Below are positions 51,655 through 63,545 of a stretch of DNA of 64,000 bases, in pieces (the stretch's first letter is position 1; each line of letters begins with the position of its first letter). This stretch comes from Thysanoteuthis rhombus. Taxonomy: Eukaryota > Mollusca > Cephalopoda > Oegopsida > Thysanoteuthidae. The stretch lies in the NCBI GenBank assembly GCA_963457665.1, contig OY735209.1, positions 10,433,314 through 10,497,313 of the forward strand, read 5' to 3'. A program made the position numbers and the translations under genes. The notes under the pieces are model-generated. The model saw nothing but the letters and a program-made list of their open reading frames with translations. It was not told where the DNA came from and did not search any database.

Positions 51655-51930
51655 ATGATTGAGGATCACATGGAGAGATCACAAGACAGTACAGTGCGTA
51701 AGGAAGAATCAGAGACATCATAGAATCTTTTAACAAACTTAAATGGCAATGGGCAGGCCATGTTGCAGGAATGACTGACAACCTATGGACATCACGACTG
51801 ACAACATGGGTCCCCAGAGATCACGTGTGAAACCGATGCCGACAGAATACGAGATGGAGAAATGAACAGGACAAATTTAGAAAATACTGGCTCCGTGACG
51901 CCCACGATGGAGAAGTATAGCATTGAATCA
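51655..51930 (+). mobile_element. RTE-type LINE 3' fragment
   Basis: Contains KWQWAGHVAGMTDN and a later KFRKYWLRDAHDGE reading, with a stop between. Same family as 800-975. Sits in the intron before the stalk exon. Confidence 0.65.
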
Positions 51931-52434
51931 TTGTGGGACTGAGTCATCGATCATTTCCAATAATCGGGGGGATCTTTTTCGATGAGCAAGCGTCTCTAGC
52001 ACCGATTGCTGTCACAGACTCGCTGACGTGCTGACATGTCGGAATGTAAGTTAAATCTATTCAGTGTTGATTATTTAGATGGATTTTTTATTCTAAATCT
52101 GGATATTTTTGGTTACGTCTTAAAGTGATAAATTGTAATTTAGATGATTTTTAATAAGATAATTAATATTTTCACTAATTTATACTAATGAAATAAGTGA
52201 AAGTATTTTAATAAGGTGACATTTTGATAAAATAAATGTTAAGGATTAAAGTCACATTTAATTCATCAATAATATGTAATATATTTCCTAGATTTTAGAT
52301 ATATCAGGAAAATCTAGTTGTTTCTAGGTGTTTTAAGATGTTTTTCGACACAATTTCAGATGCAAACTTGAAAATAAAGTTAGCAACACTGCCCTTGCTA
52401 GATCTTCAAAGAACTAGCCCATATATGGTCACAC

Positions 52435-52630
52435 TTATAGATTTCTTGACATCCTCGCTGATTCTTGAAGGTCATCAATATCCACAATGTCAATCATCCT
52501 CGACATCCCCTGACCGTCGGAAAATCTCTTGCGGTAATCGAACATACGTGTACATGACAAGAATTTTCCTCCATGAGCTTCAGTTAGCGTACGAAAAGAT
52601 TCGGTAGCCGTTTTAGTCAATATCACCTAA
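52435..52630 (-). pseudogene. Mariner-like transposase N-terminal (HTH) remnant
   Basis: The minus-strand frame reads TKTATESFRTLTEAHGGKFL and SCTRMFDYRKRFSDGQG, matching the HTH segment (..LSRTQVFEWHKRF..) of Mos-type mariner transposases. No catalytic part was found nearby. Confidence 0.6.
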
Positions 52631-53228
52631 ATTTTCAAATTGATGCGTTGCTAGATCTTTGAACTGATTATTTTTACGAGGCATCAGGAAAACATGCTCA
52701 ACGGCGAACTGAAGTGGTGCAAGCAGATAGAAACCTTCAGGGGTTGTAAATGCTTGCCAAATGGTCAGTGTATACTACGTGGTTTATGTATGCCCGCTGT
52801 GGTTTGGCACACATAAGCTGAAAGAATAATAACGGATGCATTTTAGCACAATGCATTTGAACCCGATATATGTTGGCAAGGATTGGGCTCTTCTTATTGC
52901 TGCTCGCTGATTTTACCGCTACTGTACCATTCCTGCACTTTGTTTTAGAGCGAGGGTTGATTCAGATTTTCTTTTCCTCGTTTATCTCAACCAGACCAAG
53001 TTACCTGGTTCGGGTAAAATGGTCAGTTTTTTTCAACATCAACATTCCATAGTAGCGTAGTGCTTGGATTATTTACGTATGGATCTGCACTTCTTTACAC
53101 TCTAGAATCAAAATGCTGCTCCACGGAACATCTGCCTAGGATCAAACTGTAGTATCAATGCACTCATTGCAAAGTGTTAAACACACACAAATGTTATTGT
53201 TGGTCATCATCATCATGCGTCTGTATGC

Positions 53229-53420
53229 TCACACATAATGTTGGTAATCGCCGAAGATTGAGTGACAGCAAGTCTCAAGTACCCAGCCTTCGCCTTGGCG
53301 TTCCTGCAGTCCACAGTAGCCCTGTGGTTTGCTATTTCTCACTAGATGTCTGGTCCTTACAATTCATAGCAGAGCTGTGGTCGGTTCTGTCCTAATCTTT
53401 CCCCGATTTTCTGACACATA
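53229..53420 (-). mobile_element. Diverged RLE-LINE 3' tail
   Basis: Contains gattgagtgacagcaagtctc and the following segment typical of the minus-oriented tails, without a long AAT array. Confidence 0.45.
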
Positions 53421-53657
53421 CCATGTTCATTATAGCTGTAAGGCTATTGCTGACACCTAAGATCGTTAGTCTCGGATTTCCATTACCCCCTCAGTATTCT
53501 CGCAGTATTCTTGCATTGGAATTTCCATCGTAATCTAGGATTACCACCGCCCAAGACAGTCTCTAGTTTGTGTTGGTACCATTCGTCTATATTGGATGAA
53601 CCTTCGTCGTTTGCAGAGTCCAGAAAACGGAGACAAAATAAGAAGAAAGGCTCTTAC

Positions 53658-53987
53658 CACTTGATTCCCCGATGGCAATGCAAGGCGGCAACTTGTTCGG
53701 GTGATCTAGCTTTTCGTCGGGTGTCATTTCCCTCATCGTTGGTGGGCAGCGGCAAACACCCTCGGTGCACATTGCACTCTCACACAGCTTCATGACATCA
53801 CCACGATTATTGCATTCCTCTCCCAGGGCTGCAAATTCAATGCGGCCTGGAATGGGAGGTGCCGATTTGCACTGGTTATTGGCGGCCTCAACGGAGCCGC
53901 GGCTGCATTGACATTTTCCTCGGATGCAGGCAATGTATGCCCCCACGCATACCACTGTATCATCGCACGGTTGGTGTAGCATCACGC
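53658..53987 (-). CDS. Surface-protein exon: two EB-like cysteine modules
   Basis: 330-nt exon, acceptor aaaaaatctttgtag, donor AAGTG|gtaagag, both introns phase 1. Module 1 begins MLHQPCDDTVVCVGAYIAC with spacing C-X5-C-X6-C-X4-C-X-C-X11-C. Module 2 begins at LGEECNNRG with spacing C-X9-C-X4-C-X4-C-X-C-X21-C. The CxC pair and six-Cys layout are the hallmark of EB modules, found in invertebrate secreted and receptor proteins. An in-frame ATG early in the exon is not the start, because the upstream exons splice in with matching phase. Confidence 0.88.
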
Positions 53988-54454
53988 CTACAAAGATTTT
54001 TTCGAAAAATAGAAATTAATTAATTAGTGATAAACTAAAGCATCTGCTGTCTTTTTTACCACGGTAAAAAAGAAAATATGATTTCTAACTCCTCTGTCAC
54101 GTTATTTTTGTAAAAGCATTTCTTTAATGTATTATTACTATGTATTTGTGTTTATCTAGCACCACATCATATAATCAAAGGTTATTGTTATTACAAGTTA
54201 CAAAAATGGCAGCATGTATGAAATATATGGATATGCATGGCATTTTATGTACGAAGATGATACAGATTTACATTGCAGTGAGTTCGGAGAAAGGCGTTCT
54301 GTGAACCACGAACGGATTTTTTTTTTTCGTTTGTTTTTGTTGTTATTACTTTTGTATTTTTATCACTCTTTGAATTCAGCATTTCTATGTAATTAGAACA
54401 CGGATAAAATATCTATTTTACAACGCCAGTTGCGTCCTTTAGCGTGACAGAAGA

Positions 54455-54460
54455 CATCTG

Positions 54461-54532
<72 letters not shown>

Positions 54533-54800
54533 CAATAATAATGATAATAATAATAATAATTTTCACGACAGTTGCCTGATGGTCACAGCTGGAGGCCGAG
54601 TGACAGCAAGTCTCTCCAGATCACCAGCCCTCCACTCCACACCCTCACGGTCCACAGCATTACCGTGGTTTACAGATTCGCACCAGTTGCCCGGTGGTTA
54701 TCGCAGAAGGCTGAGTTACAGTAAGTCTCCTCAGGTCTTCAGCCCTCCTCTCATCTCTCCCTCACCTATCACAGTGGTGCTGTGGTTCGTACCTCCACCA
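54455..54800 (-). mobile_element. RLE-LINE 3' tail with (ATT)n, minus orientation
   Basis: A long (ATT)n array at 54463-54531 is followed by ttgcctgatggtcacagctgg, gagtgacagcaagtctc and a second unit with caccagttgcccggtgg. It is the same tail family as at 23320-23590, in an intron of the surface-protein gene. A weaker relative lies at 53229-53420. Confidence 0.6.
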
Positions 54801-55699
54801 CCATTTGTGTGTGTATGTTCTGTTTGTTTTTTTATCCTTTGTCACCCATGTAGTCTTTGAACAAGTAGTAACTGATGGTTTAAAGTGGGTATTGAGGTAA
54901 GGTAAGTCTCCTCAAAATTCTAGCACCCTCCACAGTATTCTATTGTTTGCTCTCATTGAGTTTTTGAACCGTCAGTTTACAAGTGACCGCAAGTTCCCTT
55001 CAAAACTCAAGCACTCTCCGCAATATTCTATTGTTTTCAGTATTGCCTTTATTTTGAGGGTCTCTATTTTTACTCGGATTTCTAGTGCCTCTTAGCCAGT
55101 TGGTAGGCTTTTCAGGATCGTTCCCAGCATTTCCAACAACGATTGGCAATACTGCTACAATTACATTTCATATTTTCTTCAATGCTCTAGTGAGAATTAT
55201 CCAGATAGTTTCATCAATGTTATCATTTGGCGTAGAAGGTCCTAGAAACTGCAGAAGAGCCAGACAAACTTTTGACAGACAGACAGACAAACAGGCATAT
55301 TGGTGGGGATAGAAGCATATGCATGCACATGTGTGCATATGTATGCGCATGCACGCTTGAATGAGGGTGGCGTAATAGTTACCGACATAGACAATGAAAT
55401 CGGTGAACACAATACGAATTTCAATCGAGGATGCAAACATTCATTCAACACTAATGTCCTAAAGAACGGCATGAATCAAATTTTCCCGAGGCTCCATCCC
55501 ATTGTCAGATATCTTGGCAAAATGTCTTGTCACTGGTATGCCGCGATTGTCGACGGATAAGAGGATGAGTGGCATTTGGGCAAACCACTCTCCCATATCC
55601 ATCTGCTCAGATGCAATAGTAACATGAAGCTGTTACTCTCATAGTCAAACTTATCAGTGATCAATGAGAACAATAATGATGATATTATATATGTGTATG

Positions 55700-55757
55700 A
55701 TAGAGAATTGTGGCGATTCCAGGGGAAGGTCTATGTCCAACGATGGACGTTAAAAGA

Positions 55758-55804
<47 letters not shown>

Positions 55805-55830
55805 GATGATGATGATGATGATGATATGTG
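55700..55830 (+). mobile_element. RTE-type LINE 3' terminus with (ATG)n tail
   Basis: ggtctatgtccaacgatgga with cgttaaaaga leads straight into (ATG)n at 55757-55825. Comparison with 800-975 shows the shared terminus. Confidence 0.65.
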
Positions 55831-56409
55831 TGTACCTTCTTTGCATCATAAGTATGTTCATGTACCTTGACCGTGATGCTTCAGATACAAGAGTTGTCTA
55901 GATCACACGATGCACCTTGTCACGTATTGTTCCAGAGGTCTCTGAACTTCGTAAGTGACCAGGGATGACGAAACATATTCTTGCAATGTAGTCTAAATCA
56001 GTGTTTGTTTTTTTTTTAATACAATATATCAAATTCTTCAGTAGTTGCCAATGATTTGAACTGTGCCTCAAATTTTTGTCGGTTGGTGTTACTATATCTG
56101 TGATCGCTTGATGTCCTCTTTTATACACACAGTCCGATCCTGTCCCAGCTTCTTTAACACATAAAATTCACTCAGTTTAATCAAACGTCAAAATACACGA
56201 GAGAAATCTCATTTGTATTCTACATGATTTTCTCAATAGTCATTTCACCCGTAATATTGTCGAATGACTTATAATCTATATCGACGTACCACCATATACC
56301 AGAGCTTAGCAAGCTCTCATCACAGACCATTCGCTCGATTCTTACGCAGACGGCTATGAATATGGCATGGAAATTTAACAAGAATGCAAAAGATAATATT
56401 GTTCGTTAC

Positions 56410-56553
56410 CTGGCTTGCATCTTTCCATGTTCCTTGTGGGTACCGTACCGTTCACACAACGGCACTGTTTCGATTCGCATCCAATCTGCTTACATTTCGA
56501 ATTGTCAGGACAATTATTGCCAGTGTTACATTTCTGTCCAATCAAAGCAATAC
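56410..56553 (-). CDS. Surface-protein exon: seven-cysteine module A
   Basis: 144-nt exon between acceptor cattcattttcag and donor CCAG|gtaacg. It encodes a complete small module starting IALIGQKCNTGNNCPDNSKC and ending ERCKP. The cysteine spacing is C-X5-C-X5-C-X4-C-X4-C-X-C-X12-C, with one N-glycosylation sequon (NGT) in the last loop. The pattern resembles EB-type extracellular modules but has an extra Cys. Exon 47611-47748, beyond the stalk, has exactly the same spacing. An overlapping plus-strand reading is a shadow. Confidence 0.85.
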
Positions 56554-56599
56554 CTGAAAATGAATGAAAGAAAAAATCTTTCTTAAAAATAGCTCCAGT

Positions 56600-56970
56600 T
56601 CAATAGAATCTGTCACGTGACAACGTCTTTTGGCAACATGCTGTGTTTGGGCTATCACAAAAAAAAATTTGAATTTTCGTAAAGCAAGCGTGAACGCTGC
56701 CAGACACATACTAAGGGACTAATTTGACATGAATTTACATTGTAAATCACCCCCCTCTCCCATCTGAAAACCTATTTACAGGGAATTTTCCAGGAAAGCG
56801 TTTTTTTTCTAGGCATTATACGGAATAAATGTTCAAATGTTTAGCCCTCTAAATCCTTTGTTGCAGCCTGTACGCGCAACACATACATAGATAACCAGTC
56901 AGACAGACTCACTTGAAAATAGGAAAAACTCACGTTGACAGTTTTGTGACAGAATTGGTTGATAGTTTCT
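56600..56970 (+). repeat. Dispersed repeat family, plus copy
   Basis: ctgtcacgtgacaacgtct, ggcaacatgctgtgtttggg, gctgccagacacatactaag, gcagcctgtacgcgcaac, cacgttgacagttttgtg. It lies about 45 bp from module A's acceptor on the opposite strand. Confidence 0.6.
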
Positions 56971-57539
56971 CACAAATGATCAAGATTTGATCAAGTCGAT
57001 TCTTCGATAAAAAGTAGAAATAATAATGATTTTTTTGTGCTCTCTATCCATTATTTCCCTCGGTGAATTTTTCACTTCCGAGAAAAGGTATTCGTGGGGG
57101 TTCAATTTACAATGTAACAATAATGCTAAACTAGGCATGTTTTCCGCCATCAAGGCATGTGGTGCGTAAATTCACATTTACTTTAAATGCTGTATTTAGT
57201 AAAAAAATGGCTTGAAAAGTAATGACAAATTTATAAATAGTATAATTGAGAACTATTTTTTCAGATTAAGTTTGTAATATTCAACTTGTTTTCTCTGTAG
57301 TATATTTTTTAAACAACAAATATATTTTGGTTTGCCTGGCCCTTATCAAAGGCCAGTTGACAAGATGGGTCCAGATTTTATTAATCGGTCAGAAATCATT
57401 TTAAAACAAGATGATGATACTTGCCTGTCTTGTAACAACATAAACTTATATATCGTATATCTGTTATCTATATTACTTGATATTATTGATAATTATATAA
57501 TAGTGATCGAGAATATATACGAAAATATCACTGCCATAA

Positions 57540-58480
57540 TGACTTTTCATAAAGATGCTAACAAGATGAAGACTGGGAAAGGAGTGAGACAAGGGGATAT
57601 AATAGCAGGAAAACTCTTCACGGCGAACCTTGAAAGCACCTTCCAGGGAACAGACAGGGAAACGTGGGAGTGAAGATAGACGGAGAATATTCGTAGAATT
57701 TAAGGCATTGTGATGTTATTGTATCAATAGCAGAAGCTGCGAAGTATCTACAAAACATGTTGAGTGATCTAAATAGAGAAAACCAAAAGAAATAGGTTTG
57801 AAGATGAACGAAACAAAGACAAAAGTAATGTTCGGTGATAAAGCCCTGAAAAAAGCCATAAGAATAGATGGGAAGCCTTAGAAGAAGTTAAGGGATACAT
57901 TTACCAAGACCACGCGATAAAGTCTGAGAAATACCACGGATAAGATAAGACGGAGCCTAACGATTGATTGGATAGCATTTGGTATGAATAGAGAATACTG
58001 AAAAGCGAATTATCAGTATGCTTGCTTAAAACGTAAAGCATACAAACCAGGCATAATACCAGGTATGGCGTACAAACCTGAAAACTTAAAAAAACACTGG
58101 AAGAACAACCCAGGACTGCACTGAGGACAATGGAAAGAGCATCGTTAGGAATAACTCTTAGAAAAAGATTAAGACGAATCTGAGAGAGGCCCAGAGTAAA
58201 GGATATCGTACAAGTAATTAAACAACAAAGGTGAAGATGGGCAGGTCACTTAGCAAGAAGAAGGGACAACAGAATGAGCAAAACGCTAACCGATTGGTGC
58301 CTGCAGGACAGTAAACACAGCAGGAAAAGACCACTGAAAAGATGGAGAAATGAAATAGAGAAGTTTTGCCGATAATACATGACAGAGGTCAGTGAAATCA
58401 CGCTCGTTATGGGAGGAAGTTGGAAAGGCCTTTGCATGTGTGGTGAAAGATAAGGAAAAAACAATCTCAAACGGGCAAAG
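57540..58480 (+). pseudogene. RTE-type LINE, reverse transcriptase C-terminal half (broken)
   Basis: Motifs in order across frameshifts: GKGVRQGDII with KLFTANLE (palm), then SDLNRENQK, GLKMNETKTKVMF, then RWAGHLARR and a Trp-rich end (LKRWRNEIEKF). This is the usual order in RTE-like LINEs common in molluscs. Stops interrupt every segment, and the F-A-D-D box is not intact. The element lies in the surface-protein intron, opposite to its transcription. Confidence 0.75.
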
Positions 58481-58741
58481 ATCATTTCAGTAAATAGATA
58501 TCTGTATGTGTGCGTTATAATTCTATCTATTACCCTCGCTGTAATATTTGTTCCAGTTTTTGCTCTTCAGTCAGCTTCGTATTTTGCTTCTGTACATACT
58601 TATTCAAATAGGCAGAAGAAACAACTTTATTCATAATATTCTGACGATGATATGAATAAACATCGAAATATTGCTATAATCAACTACTTACTCCGCGATA
58701 TTAATATTGATTACTGATAAGCATGCTTTTCGAGCTACGTT

Positions 58742-58744
<3 letters not shown>

Positions 58745-58822
<78 letters not shown>
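58745..58822. repeat. (AT)n microsatellite
   Basis: Pure AT, about 78 bp; another of 44 bp at 59417-59460. Confidence 0.9.
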
Positions 58823-58824
<2 letters not shown>

Positions 58825-59412
58825 AAATAAGGATTAGCTTGAAAAACATATTTATGTTTCTGCACTATTTAGGCTCCTTCAGGTGAATGATTCGGTTTAT
58901 TTTAGATTCCTATTTCGGACATTGGGGGGGGATTTTTTCTAGGTTGTCTTCTTTTTTTTCTATTGATATATGTATTTATTTTTTATTTTGTTTTGTTTCT
59001 TTTGTTTAGTGGTTGGTCATTACTTGTTATGTTTTTTTGTTTTATCTAATGGGGATGCTATGCTTCTTGGTAATCATGAATCATAAATTTGGAGGGTATA
59101 GTGTAGGCATTTCCACTATCAGTTAATCCATCAGTTCTTTGTGGTATGTTTTGTCTCTATGTACATAAATATACATAGTGAACAATTGGGAATGAGACAA
59201 ACTCAGAGGTAAAGGTATATGGAGACTTTATTTGTTAATTAATTGATTGAAAAATTAATTCGTATACTATGCATGTTCTGGGAATGGTCTCCATTTTCCC
59301 ATCTTCAATGGAATGTATATACCTTTTAGTCGTTAAAAAATTAGGTTTCCGTAGAAAACAAATTTAGCATAAAATGTTTTGCTTTGAAGGCAAAAATGAA
59401 GATTCATGGGTG

Positions 59413-59461
<49 letters not shown>

Positions 59462-59609
59462 TCTATTCTGGGTTGAGCACTCTTGCCGTAGTGAGGTAAC
59501 TCATCCATTGTACGCTTATGCAATGCTTTTCCATAGGAATAGAGCACTCTGGTGGATGAGGAATATCTGTGTAAATGGATATATCGCTTAAATTCAGCTT
59601 TGCTGACTA

Positions 59610-59785
59610 TCCGGTTCTGTAGTTCAGAGGTAGGATATCGGCCTCCGGGTCTGAAGTGAAGATTCTAATTCTGCCTCGTGGTACTGGATGGGATAATGGA
59701 AAGTCTATAGCCACACTGAAGAGATGTAATACATCGAAACACCTGTCTGTGGATGACACAATAATATAAGTATATACATCTATAT
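59610..59785 (+). mobile_element. SINE-like repeat, copy 1
   Basis: Shares ggatgggata, tctatagccacactgaa, and ctgtctgtggatgaca with 63165-63285 in the same order and spacing. Its upstream part has a tRNA-like gtagttcagaggtagg. Confidence 0.6.
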
Positions 59786-59805
59786 TCTTTCGTCATTTTA
59801 CTTAC

Positions 59806-59844
59806 CTATGATGTCTGGTTTTTTACATTCTTCGAGTTCAACTT
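59806..59844 (-). CDS. Surface-protein micro-exon (13 codons), acidic linker
   Basis: A 39-nt exon between a pyrimidine-rich acceptor (ttatttttattttgcag) and a strong donor (ATAG|gtaagtaaaa). Joined in phase it adds VELEECKKPDIIG between neighbouring modules. Its phase (1-1) matches the exons on both sides exactly, the main reason to believe so short an exon. It contributes one Cys, possibly the partner of a Cys in an adjacent module. It could be a cassette, since skipping keeps the frame. Confidence 0.72.
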   Translation of the reverse strand, partial: KLNSKNVKNQTS

Positions 59845-59944
59845 CTGCAAAATAAAAATAATTTATCAAATAAACAAGGGGTTTGAGAAAATTGAAATTA
59901 AAATCTACGCTTGCTGAACATGGCTGAAACATGAAGTAAAAAAC

Positions 59945-60735
59945 AGGTCTGCTTAGTCACTTAATGGCATCCATGTTTTGGCAGCATGCCACGTTGGGTA
60001 GTCCGCTCGGATAGTGTGATGGTTAGCACGTCTGTCTCACACGCAGAAGGTCCTGAGTTCATATTCCCTGTATGCATGGAGCAGGTGGAAAACTCTTCAT
60101 CTGGACAATTTTCCCTGATTGAGTACACTCTAAGCTGTATGATTAAGTTGGAGGCATTCCTTCGATGGGTTTGCACCCTACAAAGATGGTGGTTGTAAAA
60201 ACTATGCAGATAAACGTAGGAATAAAGTCCTGGTCTCGACCAAACTTGAGGCTTGCAAGGGTCACCAAGCTGATACATGTAGTAGAAACTGGGATTTCAT
60301 CAACGGCTGTCATACTCTATGGGGGCTTGTGTGTCTCTTCAGAGACGTGACACTTTACCTCAACATGTTTGGGGTGATCAATTGGGAAAAAGGGTTATCA
60401 ATGAATAAATTAATTCTCTTTGCTTTTTGTTGGGAAGTGATCACTAAAAAAATCTGAATTTTCAACAAAAAAAAACCCTGGGTAAAAACTTAGGAATTTA
60501 GTGTAAACTTTTAAAAAAACTACCCCACAATTTAAAAAAAAACTATTGGGGGAAGGATTTGAAAAATTGGTTTTTACTAGATATGATTTACTAGATATTT
60601 GGGTAAATGTTGAAATTCTCGGCTCCCTAGATCTGCTAGTGCAGCCTGTGCTCGTGATACATACATACATAGCCAGCTAGACCAACTTAAAAACTGAAAT
60701 AAACCTATGTTGACAGTTTTAGTTGCTGGTTTCTG
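59945..60735 (+). repeat. Dispersed repeat family, plus copy split by a SINE
   Basis: Left part aggtctgcttagtcactt to gccacgttggg, then the tRNA-Val-like insertion, then ggggtgatcaattggg, cagcctgtgctcgtgatac, cagctagaccaacttaaa and atgttgacagttttagttg. Confidence 0.65.
60000..60360 (+). mobile_element. tRNA-Val-like SINE inserted in a dispersed repeat
   Basis: The head resembles tRNA-Val(CAC): gatagtgtgatggttagcac, anticodon stem tctgt/gcaga around loop ctcacac. The T-arm is eroded (gagttcatattc), so it is not a tRNA gene. About 300 bp of body follows. The flanks (gccacgttggg and tttggggtgatcaattgg) are two halves of the repeat at 59945-60735, showing insertion into it. Confidence 0.6.
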
Positions 60736-60789
60736 AGATTTGATCGGGGAAAAGTGCAGGTGAAGTGTAAAGCGTGAAATATTTACCTA

Positions 60790-60905
60790 GAATATTACGT
60801 AGTGGATATCTGCCGTGGAATGATGGGTAGTAAGCTTTTCTTGCCGACCAATTAGTTCGGGTTGTGAGTTCGATCCTCATTGAAAGACCCACTATTATTA
60901 CGATA
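60790..60905 (+). mobile_element. tRNA-like SINE head with strong B-box
   Basis: ggttgtgagttcgatcctca is a near-consensus B-box, followed by gacccactattattacg. Confidence 0.45.
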
Positions 60906-61210
60906 TTTACAGCAAGTTATCTTTAATTGCTAACTATCTGATTCCCCCCAAAACAGATCATTGGTCAATTTATTTATCAACGTCCCTTTCTACTTATGTT
61001 ACTTCGATTTACGCTTTAAAAAAATGTCCTCGTGGATCCCAGCCCGTTGCTCTCCCACTTGATAGCCACAATCACGGACTATTTTTACGTTCTTCTAAAT
61101 GTGTTGCTATGATCAAATATCCATTTTGAAAGTTTGTTTCTGGTTGTAACTGCAAGAAAATGGCATAAAGCTAGTCGGAAGAGGAAGGAAAAATTCTTTT
61201 GCGAACTCAC

Positions 61211-61258
61211 GGGGGATTTCTGAGCAGATTAAGGACGTGGTTACGTTCTTGACCAAAA
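61211..61258 (-). other. Possible cassette or decayed exon of the surface-protein gene
   Basis: A strong donor (ATCCCCC|gtgagttcg) on the minus strand ends a 48-nt stretch whose phase-1 reading gives V-LVKNVTTSLICSEIP, open, with one sequon and one Cys, resembling the Cys-bearing linker at 59806-59844. The acceptor side (caacgaag) is purine-rich and weak. Inclusion would keep the frame. It may be optional or degenerate. Confidence 0.25.
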
Positions 61259-61259
61259 C

Positions 61260-63100
61260 TTCGTTGATTCTGCCATAATTGGCGGATGAATGATGTTGAG
61301 TTTTGAAATTCTTTCAAAAATAGAATTGACTTCAGAGAAATTTTATTTTTTTAAAAACTTTATCTAATGATTAATTCACTGGATTTGGGAAAATATTACT
61401 TATTTTTCACCGAAAACTCAGTGAAATCAGTGAAAACTGCTCAAAGGTCAAGTAGAATTGTTTCTAACTCCTCCTATCATATCTGCTGTCAGTGACAAGT
61501 TCGTTTTTAATTTTTAATGGATGACAAGAAATGACAACAGCCCATCAATATTCTGTCAACACCTACTCATAGATACCAGGGGAGGTAAATAAGATTTCTG
61601 AATTATGCGCTACTGTACCTTGTGAAATGAAGTGTATGTATTTTTTATAATGATAGAAATTCTCTTTAAAAAGACAGGTAGATGAAAATATTATCCATAA
61701 GTATAGCGACATTCCTTCTGATGATAAGATTCCAAGAAGATCCAATGAGTACTATCATTGATAATCTAATGACAATTTTTTTCAAAAATATTATGAAAAT
61801 GATTTCCAACTAATATTCTTTTCTTTTTGAAGACAAAACCTGTACACTGTACTTTATTTAAAACAACGACAAAAGCCTTTTAAACAGGAATATTCCTATT
61901 TTTTAGTTGATAATTTTCTACAATCTTTATTTCTATAAATAACACAAAACATAATGATTATTACGATGTAATAATGGGTTTCGAGTCACAGATCGGCACG
62001 TGTCGCTTTTTGCCAAAAGTCCGTGATTGTTGCTACCAAATATTTCAGTTTTTCAGTTGATAATTATCAACAATCTTCCCTCTTATCAATAACAGGACGA
62101 TTATTACGATACAATCAATAGATTTCAAGTTACATACGTTTTAATCGACACATGTCACTTTTTACCCAAAAGTCCGTGGTCGTTGCAACCACTTTGAGCA
62201 ATACATGCTAGGCACCGACAAACAATATGCGCTCGTAATAACAAGCCACTTCATCACTTTGCTTTGCATTGGAGGAGTTTGGTAAAGAAAGAAAAAGTAT
62301 TTCTGAAAGTTTTTGGCTGTTTGCGTGACAAATGAAAGAATAAATGCTTAACTGGCAGACTTGATTATGTCCGCAGATTGAGAGAGGTCTGCGATTAGGA
62401 AAGATTTTTTTTTACAATTTCTTTTTGTTGATTTCGCTTGCACAAGATTTGGCCGGCCTGCCTGCCTGCTTGCTTGCTTTATTCCTGGGTGCGGGTGTCG
62501 CACTGGTCGCTTCCATGTTTATCTGACATGCAAAGAAAGCTAAATTGACTTTCATTTTTATCTGTCATGTTTTAGCATTTGTTTCCACTCAGAATTAGTT
62601 ACGCAACTCACGTTGAGCATATTGCAAGTTTGGCTTCGGTAAGTGCGCTTTTAAGGACTGTACCTAAAAGCTCGTATAGATAATCTGGCATTTTTTCGTC
62701 AAAAATCATAGCGGCCTAATAGAAAATTCGTTGACTAAAAAGGATTATGTTTCGTTTACTTGTATTTTACTCGACCTTTTAAAACAATCTGCTCATAGGT
62801 ATTTGACAAAACCAGTCGATTTGAAGATAAATACTGGCATAAATGAATCATCGTAGCTTGCATGTGTCCCAGAACTAATTATCGAATAATGAATCTGAAA
62901 TTATCTTTAAAAAATAGATCTTATATATAAAATTATCTAAAAGATACCAGCACAATATTTGAGCTCTGTCTGTCCAAAATGACCACAATAGACCCCAAAG
63001 GGCACTTTTTTGGGGGAAAAAATTAGATGGTGCCAAGTCGTATTGTCATGCAAATTATCAAGGTTGTGGCCCCAAAAATGCGACCCTTAAACACCCCCCA
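61260..63100. other. Intron of surface-protein gene, internal duplication
   Basis: 61900-62050 and 62045-62190 are diverged tandem copies (ttagttgataattttctac / tcagttgataattatcaac; ttttgccaaaagtccgtg / ttacccaaaagtccgtg). No exon seen. Confidence 0.45.
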
Positions 63101-63106
63101 CAACTT

Positions 63107-63107
<1 letters not shown>

Positions 63108-63166
<59 letters not shown>

Positions 63167-63272
63167 GCGAAGGTTTCGATCCTACCTCGCAGAACTGGAT
63201 GGGATATTGGATTGTCTATAGTCACACTGAATAGTTGTAATACAACGAAATAGCTGTCTGTGGATGACATAA

Positions 63273-63345
<73 letters not shown>
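63108..63345. repeat. (CT)n and (AT)n around a SINE-like copy
   Basis: CT 63108-63163, SINE-like unit, AT 63278-63345. Confidence 0.9.
63165..63285 (+). mobile_element. SINE-like repeat, copy 2
   Basis: Contains tttcgatcctacctcgc (B-box-like), then actggatgggatattgga, tatagtcacactgaa and ctgtctgtggatgacataat before an (AT)n array. Sister of 59610-59785. Confidence 0.6.
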
Positions 63346-63349
<4 letters not shown>

Positions 63350-63471
63350 GAGAGAAAGAGACAAGAGACGAGCAAAGAGAGAAAAATCAGTAGACCACTT
63401 ATTGCCCATTGGTTGGTCTGGTGGTTTGTGGGATTACATGAGTTGATATCTTATTCACATCTGGACATAGA

Positions 63472-63545
63472 GAGGTGCAGGAAGCCTAATGGTCAGTTGC
63501 TCGGAAATGGAATCGGTGGACCATGTTCAAACTCTGGTACAGACA
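63472..63545 (+). mobile_element. tRNA-like SINE head
   Basis: gcctaatggtcagttgctcg, ggaatcggtggacc and B-box-like gttcaaactctgg match the head family at 40129-40205. Confidence 0.45.

Noticed and set aside
60003-60075. tRNA-Val(CAC) gene
   Set aside because: The anticodon arm is good, but the T-arm and acceptor pairing are eroded and a 300-bp body follows; treated as a SINE.
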